Origin: Thermoanaerobacterium thermosaccharolyticum DSM 571
GTDB lineage: Bacteria > Bacillota > Thermoanaerobacteria > Thermoanaerobacterales > Thermoanaerobacteraceae
Reading direction: 5' to 3'
Length of the DNA stretch: 64,000 nt
NCBI RefSeq assembly: GCF_000145615.1
Contig: NC_014410.1
Location: 602,001-666,000 of the forward strand
Position 1 is the first letter of the stretch; every line of letters begins with the position of its first letter. Below, one piece after another: positions 47,237 through 55,937 of the stretch. The position numbers and the translations under genes are program-made. Under the pieces are notes generated by a model. The model did not search any database. It was not told the DNA's origin and worked only from the letters and a program-made list of their open reading frames with translations.

Positions 47237-48157
47237 GTGTATCTTGGATTTTTAACAGTTTGCTTAGGAAATATGCCTCTTAAAGACAAAGCGAAGTGGG
47301 CATCGGAAAATGGGTTTAAATCTTTGGAAATTGCTTGTTGGCCACATGTAAACAGCAGAGATTATTCTAGCTGTGATATAGATGTTGAAACATTGACAGA
47401 AGAGGAAGCTGAAGAGATAAAAAAATACATGAAAGATTATGGGCTTTCTATATCATCTTTGGCTTATTACGACAACAACTTGGATCCGGATCCTGAAAAA
47501 AGAGCTTATATAAATAATCACACTAAGAAATGCATTGATGCTGCAGTTATGTTAGGTACATCTATGGTTGGAACTTTTATAGGTAGAGATCCCAATAAAA
47601 ATTTGAAGGAGAATTTTGATGAATTTGAAAAAGTCTTTAGCGATATTGTTAGTTATGCAGAGAGCAAAGGTGTAAAGATTATAATCGAAAATTGTCCTAT
47701 GGAAGGATGGCAGAAAGAAGGACTTCCCGGTACAATATCATTTACTCCTGAGCTTTGGGAAGAGATGTTTAGGCGAATCCCGTCTATGAGTTTTGGACTT
47801 AATTTGGATCCATCCCACCTTTTGTTTCAGCTAATTGATTATGTAAAAGTTGTGCCAGCATTTAAGGATAGAATTTTCCACGTACATGCGAAAGACGCAG
47901 AAATCTTCAAAGATAAGCTTGAGTGGTATGGTGTATTTAACAGGCAATTTCATAAAAAAGGCGAAACAGGCTATTGGAGGTTTAGAATGCCAGGCCTTGG
48001 CCAAGTAGATTGGGATAGATTTATAAAGGCGCTAAAAGACATAGGCTACGATGGCGTTATAAGTATTGAGCATGAAGATCCATTGTACGAGGGAAGCGAA
48101 GAAAAGGTAAAAGAGGGATTAAAACTAGGTTATAATCATTTAAAGCAATTCATATAA
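47237..48157 (+). CDS. Sugar phosphate isomerase/epimerase TIM barrel 2
   Basis: The 306-residue protein starts at GTG 47237 after GAGGAGAG. It belongs to the same superfamily as its upstream neighbour but is only distantly similar. Metal-site segments are IIIENCPMEGW, GLNLDPSHLLFQ, FHVHAKDAEIF and GVISIEHEDPLYEG. The pair suggests two successive isomerisations or one epimerase and one isomerase/hydrolyase. A hairpin follows its stop. Confidence -1.
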   Translation: MYLGFLTVCLGNMPLKDKAKWASENGFKSLEIACWPHVNSRDYSSCDIDVETLTEEEAEEIKKYMKDYGLSISSLAYYDNNLDPDPEKRAYINNHTKKCIDAAVMLGTSMVGTFIGRDPNKNLKENFDEFEKVFSDIVSYAESKGVKIIIENCPMEGWQKEGLPGTISFTPELWEEMFRRIPSMSFGLNLDPSHLLFQLIDYVKVVPAFKDRIFHVHAKDAEIFKDKLEWYGVFNRQFHKKGETGYWRFRMPGLGQVDWDRFIKALKDIGYDGVISIEHEDPLYEGSEEKVKEGLKLGYNHLKQFI

Positions 48158-48164
48158 AATAGTT

Positions 48165-48192
48165 TAGACAAGTAGTTTAATCTACTTGTCTA
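48165..48192 (+). terminator. Intra-operon hairpin after the second TIM-barrel gene
   Basis: TAGACAAGTAG / CTACTTGTCTA is a perfect 11-bp stem with a 6-nt loop, followed by TAAAATGTTTTTATTT. It may be a partial terminator that lowers expression of the last two genes, or a 3' stabiliser. Confidence -1.
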
Positions 48193-48232
48193 TAAAATGT
48201 TTTTATTTAAAATTACAATAGGAGGTAGTAAG

Positions 48233-49276
48233 ATGCCAATTAAACTTGGAATAATAGGTTATGGCGGTATGGGAATGTGGCATCATAAAAATGCCCAAAA
48301 GGTTGGAGGCGTGGATGTAGTAGCGGCATTTGATATTGATGCATATCAAGTTAACGTAGCAAAAGAAGCTGGGCTTAAAGGGTATCATAGCTTGGATGAA
48401 TTTCTAAAAGATGAAGAAATAAATACCGTATTAATCGCAACTCCCAACGATGTGCATAAGGATCTTGCAGTGGCATCAGCAAATGCTGGAAAGAATGTCA
48501 TAGTTGAAAAGCCTGTTGCAATGTCGATGAAGGAAATAGATGAAATAATAGAGGCTGCAGAAAAGAATAATGTAGTATTTACAGTACATCAAAATCGCAG
48601 ATGGGATAAAGACTTTAATAAAGTGAAAAAAGCAGTGGAATTAGGTATGATTGGTGATGTCTATACAATCGAAAGCAGAGTACACGGTGCAGGTGGATTG
48701 ATTTACGGTTGGAGGAATAAAAAGGAGTGCGGCGGTGGGATGCTTTTAGATTGGGGTGTCCATCTTATAGACCAGATTCTATATATGATTCCAAATAAAG
48801 TAGTTAGAGTCTATGCTGAACTATTTAGTGTATTAAATAAAGATGTTGACGACTATTTCAAACTATTGATGAAATTTGACAATGGTTTATCTGCGCAGAT
48901 AGAAGTCGGAACATTTTGTCTAAAGCCGTTGCCGAGATGGTTTGTGGGTGGAAACAAAGGGACATTGGTAGTAGATGATTTTGAAGGTCATGGTGAAATT
49001 GTCAAGCTAAATAAGCTTGCAGATAAATTTGATGCAGAAATAGTAGAGACGACAGCAGGACCGACCCGCACATTTGCACCAAGGCCAGAAGAAGTAAAAG
49101 ATCATTTTGAACTTCCAGATGTAAATTCAGAGTGGATAGAGTTTTATGCAAATGTTCGCGATACGATCGAAGGAAAAGCTGAGCTCATAGTAAAACCAGA
49201 TGAAGTAAAAAAGGTTTATTCAATAATAGAAGCCGCATTTAAATCAAACCAGCTAGGAAAAGCTGTTGAGCTATAA
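48233..49276 (+). CDS. Gfo/Idh/MocA-family dehydrogenase 2
   Basis: I use ATG 48233 (MPIKLGIIGYGGMGMWHHKN) after AGGAGGTAGTAAG; the longer frame has no ribosome binding site. The 347-residue enzyme has the Rossmann motif at the start, VEKPVAMSMKEIDEII with catalytic Lys and GGGMLLDWGVHLIDQILYMI with the active-site Asp and His. It is clearly divergent from dehydrogenase 1, so the two likely act on different positions or in opposite directions. It is followed at 78 bp by the beta-mannosidase-like gene. Confidence -1.
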   Translation: MPIKLGIIGYGGMGMWHHKNAQKVGGVDVVAAFDIDAYQVNVAKEAGLKGYHSLDEFLKDEEINTVLIATPNDVHKDLAVASANAGKNVIVEKPVAMSMKEIDEIIEAAEKNNVVFTVHQNRRWDKDFNKVKKAVELGMIGDVYTIESRVHGAGGLIYGWRNKKECGGGMLLDWGVHLIDQILYMIPNKVVRVYAELFSVLNKDVDDYFKLLMKFDNGLSAQIEVGTFCLKPLPRWFVGGNKGTLVVDDFEGHGEIVKLNKLADKFDAEIVETTAGPTRTFAPRPEEVKDHFELPDVNSEWIEFYANVRDTIEGKAELIVKPDEVKKVYSIIEAAFKSNQLGKAVEL

Positions 49277-49354
49277 AAGGATAAAATCTATCAATTTTGG
49301 GCTTAAGCTTAAGATTCATCACATATGTAAGCTTTGAGAGGAAGGAGGAGGCAC

Positions 49355-51820
49355 ATGGAGAAGCGCATTTCTTTGAATGGCACATGGAAGTTTAGAGAAG
49401 CATCTGATAATGAGTGGAATGATGGAAAAGTACCTGGATGTGTTCAGTTAGATTTACTGGCACAAAATAGGATAAGTGATCCATTTTATTGCATGAATGA
49501 GTTAGAATGCCATAAATTAGAAGAGAAGGAGTGGATATACAGAAAAGAATTTGATTTTGATTTGTCTGAAGAATTTGATGAAATAAAATTGGTATTTGAG
49601 GGAATCGATACGATCGCTGATATTTATCTTAATGGCGAATTCTTAGGTAGAGCAGAAAATATGTATATTTCGCATGAATTTGATGTAACCGATATAATAA
49701 GTGAGAAGGACAATGTATTAGAAGTCTATTTTCATTCATCTACAAAAGTAATGAGGACACTTGAGAATAACAGCCCTATAAGATTAGAATCATCATTTGA
49801 GACAGCAAGGCCATACATTAGAAAAGCTCAATATGCATACGGCTGGGATTGGGGACCGAGATTGGCACAGGTTGGTCTGTGGAAAGATGTGTATATATCA
49901 GTTGTGAAAGATGCTGTGATAGAAAATCCATTCTTCTATACGGAAAAATTGCAAGAAGATGCGGCATTTGTAAGAGTCAATGCTTCTGTATCATCTTTTA
50001 CCGATCAGGATTTAATAGCAGAAGTTACCGTTTCATATGATGGCGAGGTCTGTGGAAGAAAAAGTGTTCATGTTGAATACGGAGGTATAGATGCTTATCT
50101 TAAAATTGATAATCCAAAGCTGTGGTATCCCAATGGTATTGGACCTCAACCGCTTTACAACATAAATATAAAGCTTTCAATAGGCGAAGATGTTATAGAT
50201 GAATTGAATTTTAGGTCCGGCATAAGAGTTGTAAGATTGATACGAGAAAAAGACAGTGAAGGAGAAAGCTTTATTTTTGAAATCAACGGAATAAAGGTTT
50301 TTGCAAAAGGTGCTGATTGGATTCCAGCGGATAATTTTCTTTCAAGGATTACAAAAGACGATTACTACGAATTTGTAAGACTTGCTAAAGACGCAAATAT
50401 GAATATGCTGAGAGTTTGGGGAGGCGGCATTTACGAGGATGAGGCTTTCTATGATGCGTGTGATGAAATGGGTATAATGGTTTGGCAGGATTTTATGTAC
50501 GCTTGTGCTCAATATCCGGATCAATTTGATTGGTTTCAGCAGATGGCTGCAGAAGAAGCAGAGGATGTACTTTTAAGGCTTAGGAACCATCCTTCCATCG
50601 TATTGTGGTGCGGCAACAATGAAAACAACACTGGTTTCTACTCTTGGTGGGGAAATGGCGATCCGAAGTATCTAGGAAATTACATATACAAGGAAATATT
50701 GCCACAGATTTGCGCAAAGTATGATCCTTCAAGACCCTATTGGGTATCTAGCCCATACGGTGGAGTAGATCCCAACAGTGAATCAGAAGGTGACAGGCAT
50801 CAGTGGGATGTATGGAGTGGATGGGCTGATGTTAAAGCGTATTTAGCTGATAAAAGCAGATTTGTAAGCGAGTTTGGCTTCCAGTCAATGCCTGATTGGA
50901 AGACGGTATTGTCGTATACCAAAGAAGATGACAGATATATTTTAAGCCCTGTAATGATATCTCACAATAAACAGATTGATGGTATGGAACGCCTGATAAG
51001 GTACATGGTAAGTGAATTAGGTTTTCCAAAAGACCTTAAAAGCTTCGTGTATTTGACACAGTTTAATCAGGCAGAGGCAATAAAAAAAGGTGTAGAACAC
51101 TGGAGAGCTCGCAAATTCATGACGGCAGGAACGCTTTATTGGCAGTTTAATGATTGCTGGCCAGTAGCAAGCTGGTCTTGTATAGACTATTATAAAAGGA
51201 AAAAGGCTCTTTACTATTATTCTGGCAGGTTTTTTGCAAGTGTTTTGCCATATATCGTAGAGGAAGACGGCGGAATAACGATTTACGGTATAAGCGATTT
51301 ACAGCAGGATGCAGAAGCTCATGTGGAAGTATTGTGCTACAGCCTTGACGGCGAGAAATTGTGGGAGAGAAAGTTTAATACAAGGTTGATTGCCAACGAT
51401 GTTGTAAAAATAGCACATTATGATGAGCGCGAGATTGCTGAAAAGTACGTGCCTTATGTGGTACCTGTTGATGCATCCCACTGTACACTTCCTGTGGAGA
51501 GAAATTGGAAACTATTAAACAGCGTCGTATACGTCAGGATGACTGTTGATGAAAAAATATACGATAATTACTATGTTTTTGATAAATTTAGAAACCTTAA
51601 ACTTACAAAACCTAACATAACATGTTATGTTGAAGGAAATGACATAACTCTTTCAACTGATGTACCTGCATTTGGAGTGTTTGTCGATACAGAAAACGAC
51701 GTCGATCTAAGCGATAACTGCCTTAACATGATACCTGGCGAAAAGTATACTTTAAAATGTTCTGATAATCCTGGAGATGTAAAGATATATGATCTTTCAA
51801 GCCTTATATTAAAAATATAG
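49355..51820 (+). CDS. GH2 beta-mannosidase-like glycosidase
   Basis: I use ATG 49355, 5 nt after GGAGGAGG. The 821-residue cytosolic enzyme has the GH2 sandwich start (ISLNGTWKFREASDNEWNDGKVPGCVQLDLL), typical of beta-mannosidases, and the barrel with KGADWIPADNFLSR. The acid/base Glu is in WCGNNENN and the nucleophile Glu in FVSEFGFQSMP. No signal peptide is seen, so the substrate must be imported. It closes the LacI-controlled operon; the dehydrogenases and isomerases may process its product or prepare its substrate. The family is firm; mannoside specificity is likely but not proved. Confidence -1.
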   Translation: MEKRISLNGTWKFREASDNEWNDGKVPGCVQLDLLAQNRISDPFYCMNELECHKLEEKEWIYRKEFDFDLSEEFDEIKLVFEGIDTIADIYLNGEFLGRAENMYISHEFDVTDIISEKDNVLEVYFHSSTKVMRTLENNSPIRLESSFETARPYIRKAQYAYGWDWGPRLAQVGLWKDVYISVVKDAVIENPFFYTEKLQEDAAFVRVNASVSSFTDQDLIAEVTVSYDGEVCGRKSVHVEYGGIDAYLKIDNPKLWYPNGIGPQPLYNINIKLSIGEDVIDELNFRSGIRVVRLIREKDSEGESFIFEINGIKVFAKGADWIPADNFLSRITKDDYYEFVRLAKDANMNMLRVWGGGIYEDEAFYDACDEMGIMVWQDFMYACAQYPDQFDWFQQMAAEEAEDVLLRLRNHPSIVLWCGNNENNTGFYSWWGNGDPKYLGNYIYKEILPQICAKYDPSRPYWVSSPYGGVDPNSESEGDRHQWDVWSGWADVKAYLADKSRFVSEFGFQSMPDWKTVLSYTKEDDRYILSPVMISHNKQIDGMERLIRYMVSELGFPKDLKSFVYLTQFNQAEAIKKGVEHWRARKFMTAGTLYWQFNDCWPVASWSCIDYYKRKKALYYYSGRFFASVLPYIVEEDGGITIYGISDLQQDAEAHVEVLCYSLDGEKLWERKFNTRLIANDVVKIAHYDEREIAEKYVPYVVPVDASHCTLPVERNWKLLNSVVYVRMTVDEKIYDNYYVFDKFRNLKLTKPNITCYVEGNDITLSTDVPAFGVFVDTENDVDLSDNCLNMIPGEKYTLKCSDNPGDVKIYDLSSLILKI

Positions 51821-51840
51821 ATAGCAAAACTAATAATGAT

Positions 51841-51871
51841 ATCCCCTATGCATAATGCACAGGGGATTTTT
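51841..51871. terminator. Bidirectional terminator between the mannosidase operon and the levR-like gene
   Basis: ATCCCCT-A-TGCAT / ATGCA-C-AGGGGAT forms a long stem with a single-base loop and one mismatch, followed by TTTTTCAT on the plus strand. Confidence -1.
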
Positions 51872-54570
51872 CATATCATATTGAAAAGAGCATCTTTCTC
51901 TTGGAAAAATCTCATTATATAGCATATTTCATCATCTGGTATTATTATAGAATATTTTGTGTTTAAATGTGTCAATGCTTTCTTTACTGCGTTGTACAAT
52001 GATTTGTTGTTTTTAATATATTCTTCTTTTCCTATATACTCAATGCTTTTTTCTCCTTTCTTGATTCTGCTTACCATAAAGGCAAAGTGAAGTATTATGC
52101 CAAGCAGCATATCATCATCAAAGCAAACTGATAATGTATCGCAAAGCTTCATGATAGTGTCTTGTATATCGCTGTATAGCTCTTCGCCATCAATGTTATC
52201 GATGTTTTCTTTTAAGACATTGCCCATCTTGATAAGGGCTGTCTTAATATCCACTATTTCCTGTAATTCTTTCATGACTTTCAAGCTTAAAACGTCATTC
52301 ATGCTGTACTGTTTAATATTAATGTCCAATGGAAAAGATGATACGATAAAAGCTATTTCCATGTTTTCTTGGATTTCGTTTATTTTTTTCATTGTCATGT
52401 GTTTATCGAAGCTGTCAATTGGTATAATCTCAAATAGGTCTTTGTCATACTTTAAATTATTTTTCAAGAAACTTTTAATTGCAACAGAGGCGCCTTCTCC
52501 AGTGAGACATGCTGTGACAATTGCGATTTTCTTTTTGCCGCTTATTAGTGGAGCAAAATCCATGTTGTTCTCCATGTATGAATTTATTGATTGTACGCTC
52601 ATGTAAATATTGTTAATGGGCATACCTAATAGCGCCTTTCTGGTGGCTTCAATGACATGGAGGGTCGAAATAAGCGGTATAACTTTTACTGGCACGTTAA
52701 ACTCTTTTTCAATTGTTTCGCCAAATGTCGTTAGTGATCCCATGTCTACTAAGAGAAGGTATCCCGCCTGATTCATATCATTTCTCACGTAGTCCTTTAA
52801 AGTTTCTAAGACTTCAAGGGGACTTTTGTCAAGATGAGCGTCTAAGCCTATTGCGTAATTTTCGCCCAATAGCTTGTTGGCCACATCTGCCATGGAGGTA
52901 GCAGTAGAATTGCCGTGGGCAATTATTATCACCTTGACTTTCTCATTTTGCCTATTGATGTATTCCTTGTCTGAAATGAGGAATATCGTGATAAATCCAG
53001 CTTCATCTTCTGGAATCGAAACGTTCAAATATTTCTCTATGATTTTTTTGGCTTCAACCGCAACTTCAAATTCTCTTGGGTATAATTGCTTAATTTTTGA
53101 CAGTTGAGGATTTACAATAGGCTTATTTTTGTTGACCCTTTCAATAAGCGTGTTTAAGTGCAAAGCAAGTGCAGTATAGCTGTTTTGGCTAAGCTCTTTC
53201 CCAAGAAGTTCGGATACGAGCTCAGCAATCCTGTCTGTAATGTTTATTATGTCTTCTCCTAAGATATGAATTAAATTCTGTTTGTTTTTCTCCTCAGTTA
53301 TACCATATATCTGCTTGTGAAAGTACTTTGCTATGTCTTTTTCCAAAATTGATTCAATGTCTATATCAGATATACCTTTTGCTTTTAGCTGCCTCAATCT
53401 ATCATTTATTATCTCGTAAATGCTGTTATCATTAGATGCGGTTGGAATTTCCTCTGTTTCATTTGTAGGGGAAAATTTAAAAAACTCTATATCGTCACCT
53501 ATGACTTCGTTCCACAGCATTCTATGCTGTTTATCTGTGTATAGTCCTTTCTTTATATAATCTGGCAAGTCTCTACTGCAGATCCTTATGTCATTTTTCT
53601 TATTAGTCAAAAATTCTGAATAGACTTTTGCACATATAAGCTTGACATCGCTTTCTAATTGACCGATGTTGTTTGGACAGTCATAGGAGCAAAATGCCCT
53701 CATGGAATTCAGCGACACAAAGATATCCCTGTTTAATTTTATGCTTTCGTGTTTAAAAAACCTTTTTAGAAGGTAAAATCTTTCTTCTAAAGTCCTTTCT
53801 CTAAGTGGCGGTATTTTAATTATCATCGGTATTCTTCTTGTAAATGTATTTAAAAGGGATGAAGAAGGATCCTCAGTCGTAGCCGATATGATCAGTACGT
53901 CAGATGTCCTGTTTTCCACATCGCCAACTCTTCTAAAATACCCTGTATCAAGAAAAGTGAATAAAATTTCCTGTCCTTCAGGCGGCAAACGGTGTACTTC
54001 ATCGAGGAATAAGATTCCGCCATTTGCTTTTTCTATAAGTCCTTCTTTGTCTGTATCAGCGCCTGTATATGCTCCTTTTTTAACCCCAAAAAGTTGAGCC
54101 GTCAAAAGCTGAGGGTTGTTGCTGTAGTCTGCACAGTTAAAGGCTATAAAAGGAGCGTCAGGCTTTTTTACTCCCATATCAATGGCATACTTGTGCATTA
54201 TTCTCGCAAAAGTAGATTTTCCTACGCCTGTTTCACCTAATATTAAACAGTGGATTCCCTTGGGAGGATACAAAATAGCAGCTTTTGCCTGCTCGCCAGC
54301 TTGTTTCAAACTGATATTATTTTTAATCAGCATATCCAGCTCGTACAATTTGCTGTCATTTGAGTTGCTGTTGGTGCTGTTAAATACAGGTGAAAAAAGT
54401 ACTGGTCTGCCGTCTGACTTTATGACTTTTCCTTCCTTGCACAAAAGATTTAATTCATGACTAACGTTTGCTCGAGACATATTTAACTCATTTGCTAATG
54501 TCATAGCATCTATACCGTTCCCATTGCTTAACTCTATTAATTTTTTTAAAATCAAGTCTTTTCTTTTCAA
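51871..54570 (-). CDS. levR: LevR-type sigma54-dependent PTS operon activator
   Basis: I prefer TTG 54570, 6 nt after AAAGGGGATC, over the upstream ATG 54591 that has no ribosome binding site. The protein of about 899 residues has an N-terminal HTH (about 5-60), a sigma54-activator AAA+ domain (Walker A GETGVGKS near 112, GAYTGAD, Walker B GGILFLDEVHRL), PRD1, an EIIA-Man-like domain (VKVIIIAHGNSTATSMADVA), an EIIB-like part and a C-terminal PRD2. PTS phosphorylation of these tunes activity. It is divergent from the PTS operon whose -24/-12 promoter it almost certainly activates. The AAA loop is GAYTGA rather than GAFTGA, a common variant. Confidence -1.
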   Translation of the reverse strand: MKRKDLILKKLIELSNGNGIDAMTLANELNMSRANVSHELNLLCKEGKVIKSDGRPVLFSPVFNSTNSNSNDSKLYELDMLIKNNISLKQAGEQAKAAILYPPKGIHCLILGETGVGKSTFARIMHKYAIDMGVKKPDAPFIAFNCADYSNNPQLLTAQLFGVKKGAYTGADTDKEGLIEKANGGILFLDEVHRLPPEGQEILFTFLDTGYFRRVGDVENRTSDVLIISATTEDPSSSLLNTFTRRIPMIIKIPPLRERTLEERFYLLKRFFKHESIKLNRDIFVSLNSMRAFCSYDCPNNIGQLESDVKLICAKVYSEFLTNKKNDIRICSRDLPDYIKKGLYTDKQHRMLWNEVIGDDIEFFKFSPTNETEEIPTASNDNSIYEIINDRLRQLKAKGISDIDIESILEKDIAKYFHKQIYGITEEKNKQNLIHILGEDIINITDRIAELVSELLGKELSQNSYTALALHLNTLIERVNKNKPIVNPQLSKIKQLYPREFEVAVEAKKIIEKYLNVSIPEDEAGFITIFLISDKEYINRQNEKVKVIIIAHGNSTATSMADVANKLLGENYAIGLDAHLDKSPLEVLETLKDYVRNDMNQAGYLLLVDMGSLTTFGETIEKEFNVPVKVIPLISTLHVIEATRKALLGMPINNIYMSVQSINSYMENNMDFAPLISGKKKIAIVTACLTGEGASVAIKSFLKNNLKYDKDLFEIIPIDSFDKHMTMKKINEIQENMEIAFIVSSFPLDINIKQYSMNDVLSLKVMKELQEIVDIKTALIKMGNVLKENIDNIDGEELYSDIQDTIMKLCDTLSVCFDDDMLLGIILHFAFMVSRIKKGEKSIEYIGKEEYIKNNKSLYNAVKKALTHLNTKYSIIIPDDEICYIMRFFQEKDALFNMI

Positions 54571-54661
54571 CTTAAAGATCCCCTTTACCATAAATAACTT
54601 TCTATACCTATATCCTATTATATATTTCGCGACAAGTTTTTCAATAGTGATTTACTGGATT

Positions 54662-54799
54662 AAACACTATCGAAACATTAAAACACTAATAAAAATTGAT
54701 AAAACAATATGCGGATTTTTATTAAACACTAAAAAACACTGTTTATTTTAATATGTTTTGATAGGGTAAAATGCGGCGTTTCTTCATGTTTTAGTGTTT
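54662..54799 (+). repeat. Repeated AAACACT(A) motifs upstream of the sigma54 promoter
   Basis: AAACACTA occurs at 54662-54669, 54681-54688 and 54724-54731. AAACACTG is at 54734-54741, and the reverse complement TAGTGTTT is at 54792-54799, touching the -24 element. Their spacing 60-140 bp upstream of the -24/-12 promoter fits an upstream activating sequence for the LevR-like protein. One further AAACACTA precedes the GrdB-like gene (55211-55218). Confidence -1.
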
Positions 54800-54815
54800 T
54801 GGCATGGTTTTTGCA
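54799..54815 (+). promoter_or_regulatory. Sigma54 (-24/-12) promoter of the PTS operon
   Basis: TTGGCATGGTTTTTGCA carries the -24 element TGGCAtG and the -12 element TTGCA with the required 4-bp gap (10 bp GG to GC). It lies 56 bp before the EIIA gene and divergent from the LevR-type activator. This is as clear a sigma54 promoter as sequence alone can give. Confidence -1.
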
Positions 54816-54870
54816 TATATTATTTAGTGAATCCCAAAATAGATAAAACCAATTCAAGGAGGAAAATAAT

Positions 54871-55203
54871 ATGGATTTGCAGCAAATAGTTATGGAAATC
54901 ATTATACAATCAGGTGAAGCAAGGGCATATGCACACGAAGCGCTTAGAAAAGCATATGACGGCGAATTTGAAGAAGCTGAAAAACTTATGTCCCAGGCGA
55001 ATGAGGCTATTGAAAAGGCACATAATGTGCAGACCAGCATGTTGCAAAAAGAAGCATCAGGCGAAAAACTTGAGTTTTCAATACTGTTTGTACATTCGCA
55101 AGATCATCTCATGACTGCTATATCAGAGAAAAATCTCATATCAGAGATAATAGAATTGAGAAAGATGCTAGAGCCAGTTCTTCATACATGTGTGACGAAA
55201 TAA
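54871..55203 (+). CDS. celC: PTS lactose/cellobiose-family EIIA subunit
   Basis: The 110-residue helical protein matches the EIIA-Lac family: IIIQSGEARAYAHEALRKAYDGEFEEAEKLM and the phosphoryl-acceptor His75 in LFVHSQDHLMTAI. It passes phosphate from HPr to the EIIB encoded 735 bp downstream. It is the first gene of the sigma54-dependent operon; start ATG 54871 follows AAGGAGG. The EIIB gene is separated from it by the GrdB-like gene. Confidence -1.
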   Translation: MDLQQIVMEIIIQSGEARAYAHEALRKAYDGEFEEAEKLMSQANEAIEKAHNVQTSMLQKEASGEKLEFSILFVHSQDHLMTAISEKNLISEIIELRKMLEPVLHTCVTK

Positions 55204-55231
55204 AAAAATTAAACACTAATAGGAGGATAAA

Positions 55232-55762
55232 ATGATTAAAGCTGTACAATTTTTAAACCAAGTTCAAGCAGGATACGGAACAGATGAAAAAATGAATATG
55301 GAACCTCAGTCCCAGTTTGGCGCTATAGGATTGGGGATGCTTTTGAAAAACACCATGATGAGAAACGGCGGTGACATAATTGGCACCGTAATATGTGGTG
55401 ATAACTATTTTCTTGAAAATAAAGACGAAGCTATTGAAAAAATATTAACCATGATAAAACAATTTAATCCGGACGTAGTTATATGTGGTCCTGCATTAAA
55501 TTACAAAAGATACGGTGATTGCTGTGGATACTTGGCAGAAGCCGTCATAGAAAAATTAAATATTCCTGCATTTGCGGCCATGTCGAAAGACAATACAGGT
55601 ACAGAATTATTTAGAAAAAAGATATACATCATAGAGACTCCAAATAGAGGAGGCATTGGACTAAATGATTCTCTGAGAAAAATATCGAAATTTGCAGTGA
55701 AATTGGCACAAGGACAACCCATAGGATCACCTGAAGAAGAAGGGTATTTCCCACAGGAATAG
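55232..55762 (+). CDS. Stand-alone GrdB N-domain-like protein in a PTS operon
   Basis: The 176-residue protein aligns by eye with the N-terminal domain of glycine/betaine reductase selenoprotein B: VQFLNQVQAGYGTDEK, GTVICGDNYFLEN, FNPDVVICGPALNYKRYGDCCG, IYIIETPNRGGIGLNDSLRKISKFAVKLAQGQPIGSPEEEGYFP. Real GrdB is about 435 residues with a selenocysteine in its second half; this one stops after the first domain, at TAG, and has no in-frame TGA. Its role is unknown; it may be a redox or ligand-binding accessory. It lies between EIIA and EIIB with a good ribosome binding site (TAGGAGG), so it is clearly part of the operon. Confidence -1.
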   Translation: MIKAVQFLNQVQAGYGTDEKMNMEPQSQFGAIGLGMLLKNTMMRNGGDIIGTVICGDNYFLENKDEAIEKILTMIKQFNPDVVICGPALNYKRYGDCCGYLAEAVIEKLNIPAFAAMSKDNTGTELFRKKIYIIETPNRGGIGLNDSLRKISKFAVKLAQGQPIGSPEEEGYFPQE

Positions 55763-55807
55763 GAAAAGAGGTGGTACACGTGTTTTTAGATTGAATCTCT
55801 TTGGTTT

Positions 55808-55877
55808 CAAGGGATTCCCCATTTTTGAAGTGTTTTAATAGTGTATGTAGTGATTTATTTAAGTGGGGATATCCTTG
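55808..55877 (+). ncRNA. Structured intergenic segment between the GrdB-like and EIIB genes
   Basis: CAAGGGATTCCCCA (55808-55821) pairs with TGGGGATATCCTTG (55864-55877): 5 bp, a 3-nt internal loop, then 6 bp. The loop of 42 nt carries GTGTTTTAATAGTG, related to the AAACACTA motif. It is the largest gap inside the operon (175 bp) and may be an mRNA-processing or stability element. Type is uncertain. Confidence -1.
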
Positions 55878-55937
55878 AAGATAAAATGCAAAATTGCTTT
55901 TACAAGCTAAAGTTTTTTGAAAGGAGGGAAAACGTTA

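Noticed and set aside
49300-49330. Palindrome CTTAAGCTTAAG before the beta-mannosidase gene
   Set aside because: It is short and AT-rich, has no T-tract and no second copy nearby; not enough for an operator or terminator.
54662-54799. CRISPR-like repeat array from the AAACACTA copies
   Set aside because: The units are only 8 bp, unevenly spaced and in both orientations; this fits protein-binding sites, not CRISPR.
55232-55937. Possible selenoprotein GrdB with UGA read-through
   Set aside because: The frame ends at TAG, not TGA, and the 175 bp beyond do not continue the GrdB second domain, so no selenocysteine is implied.
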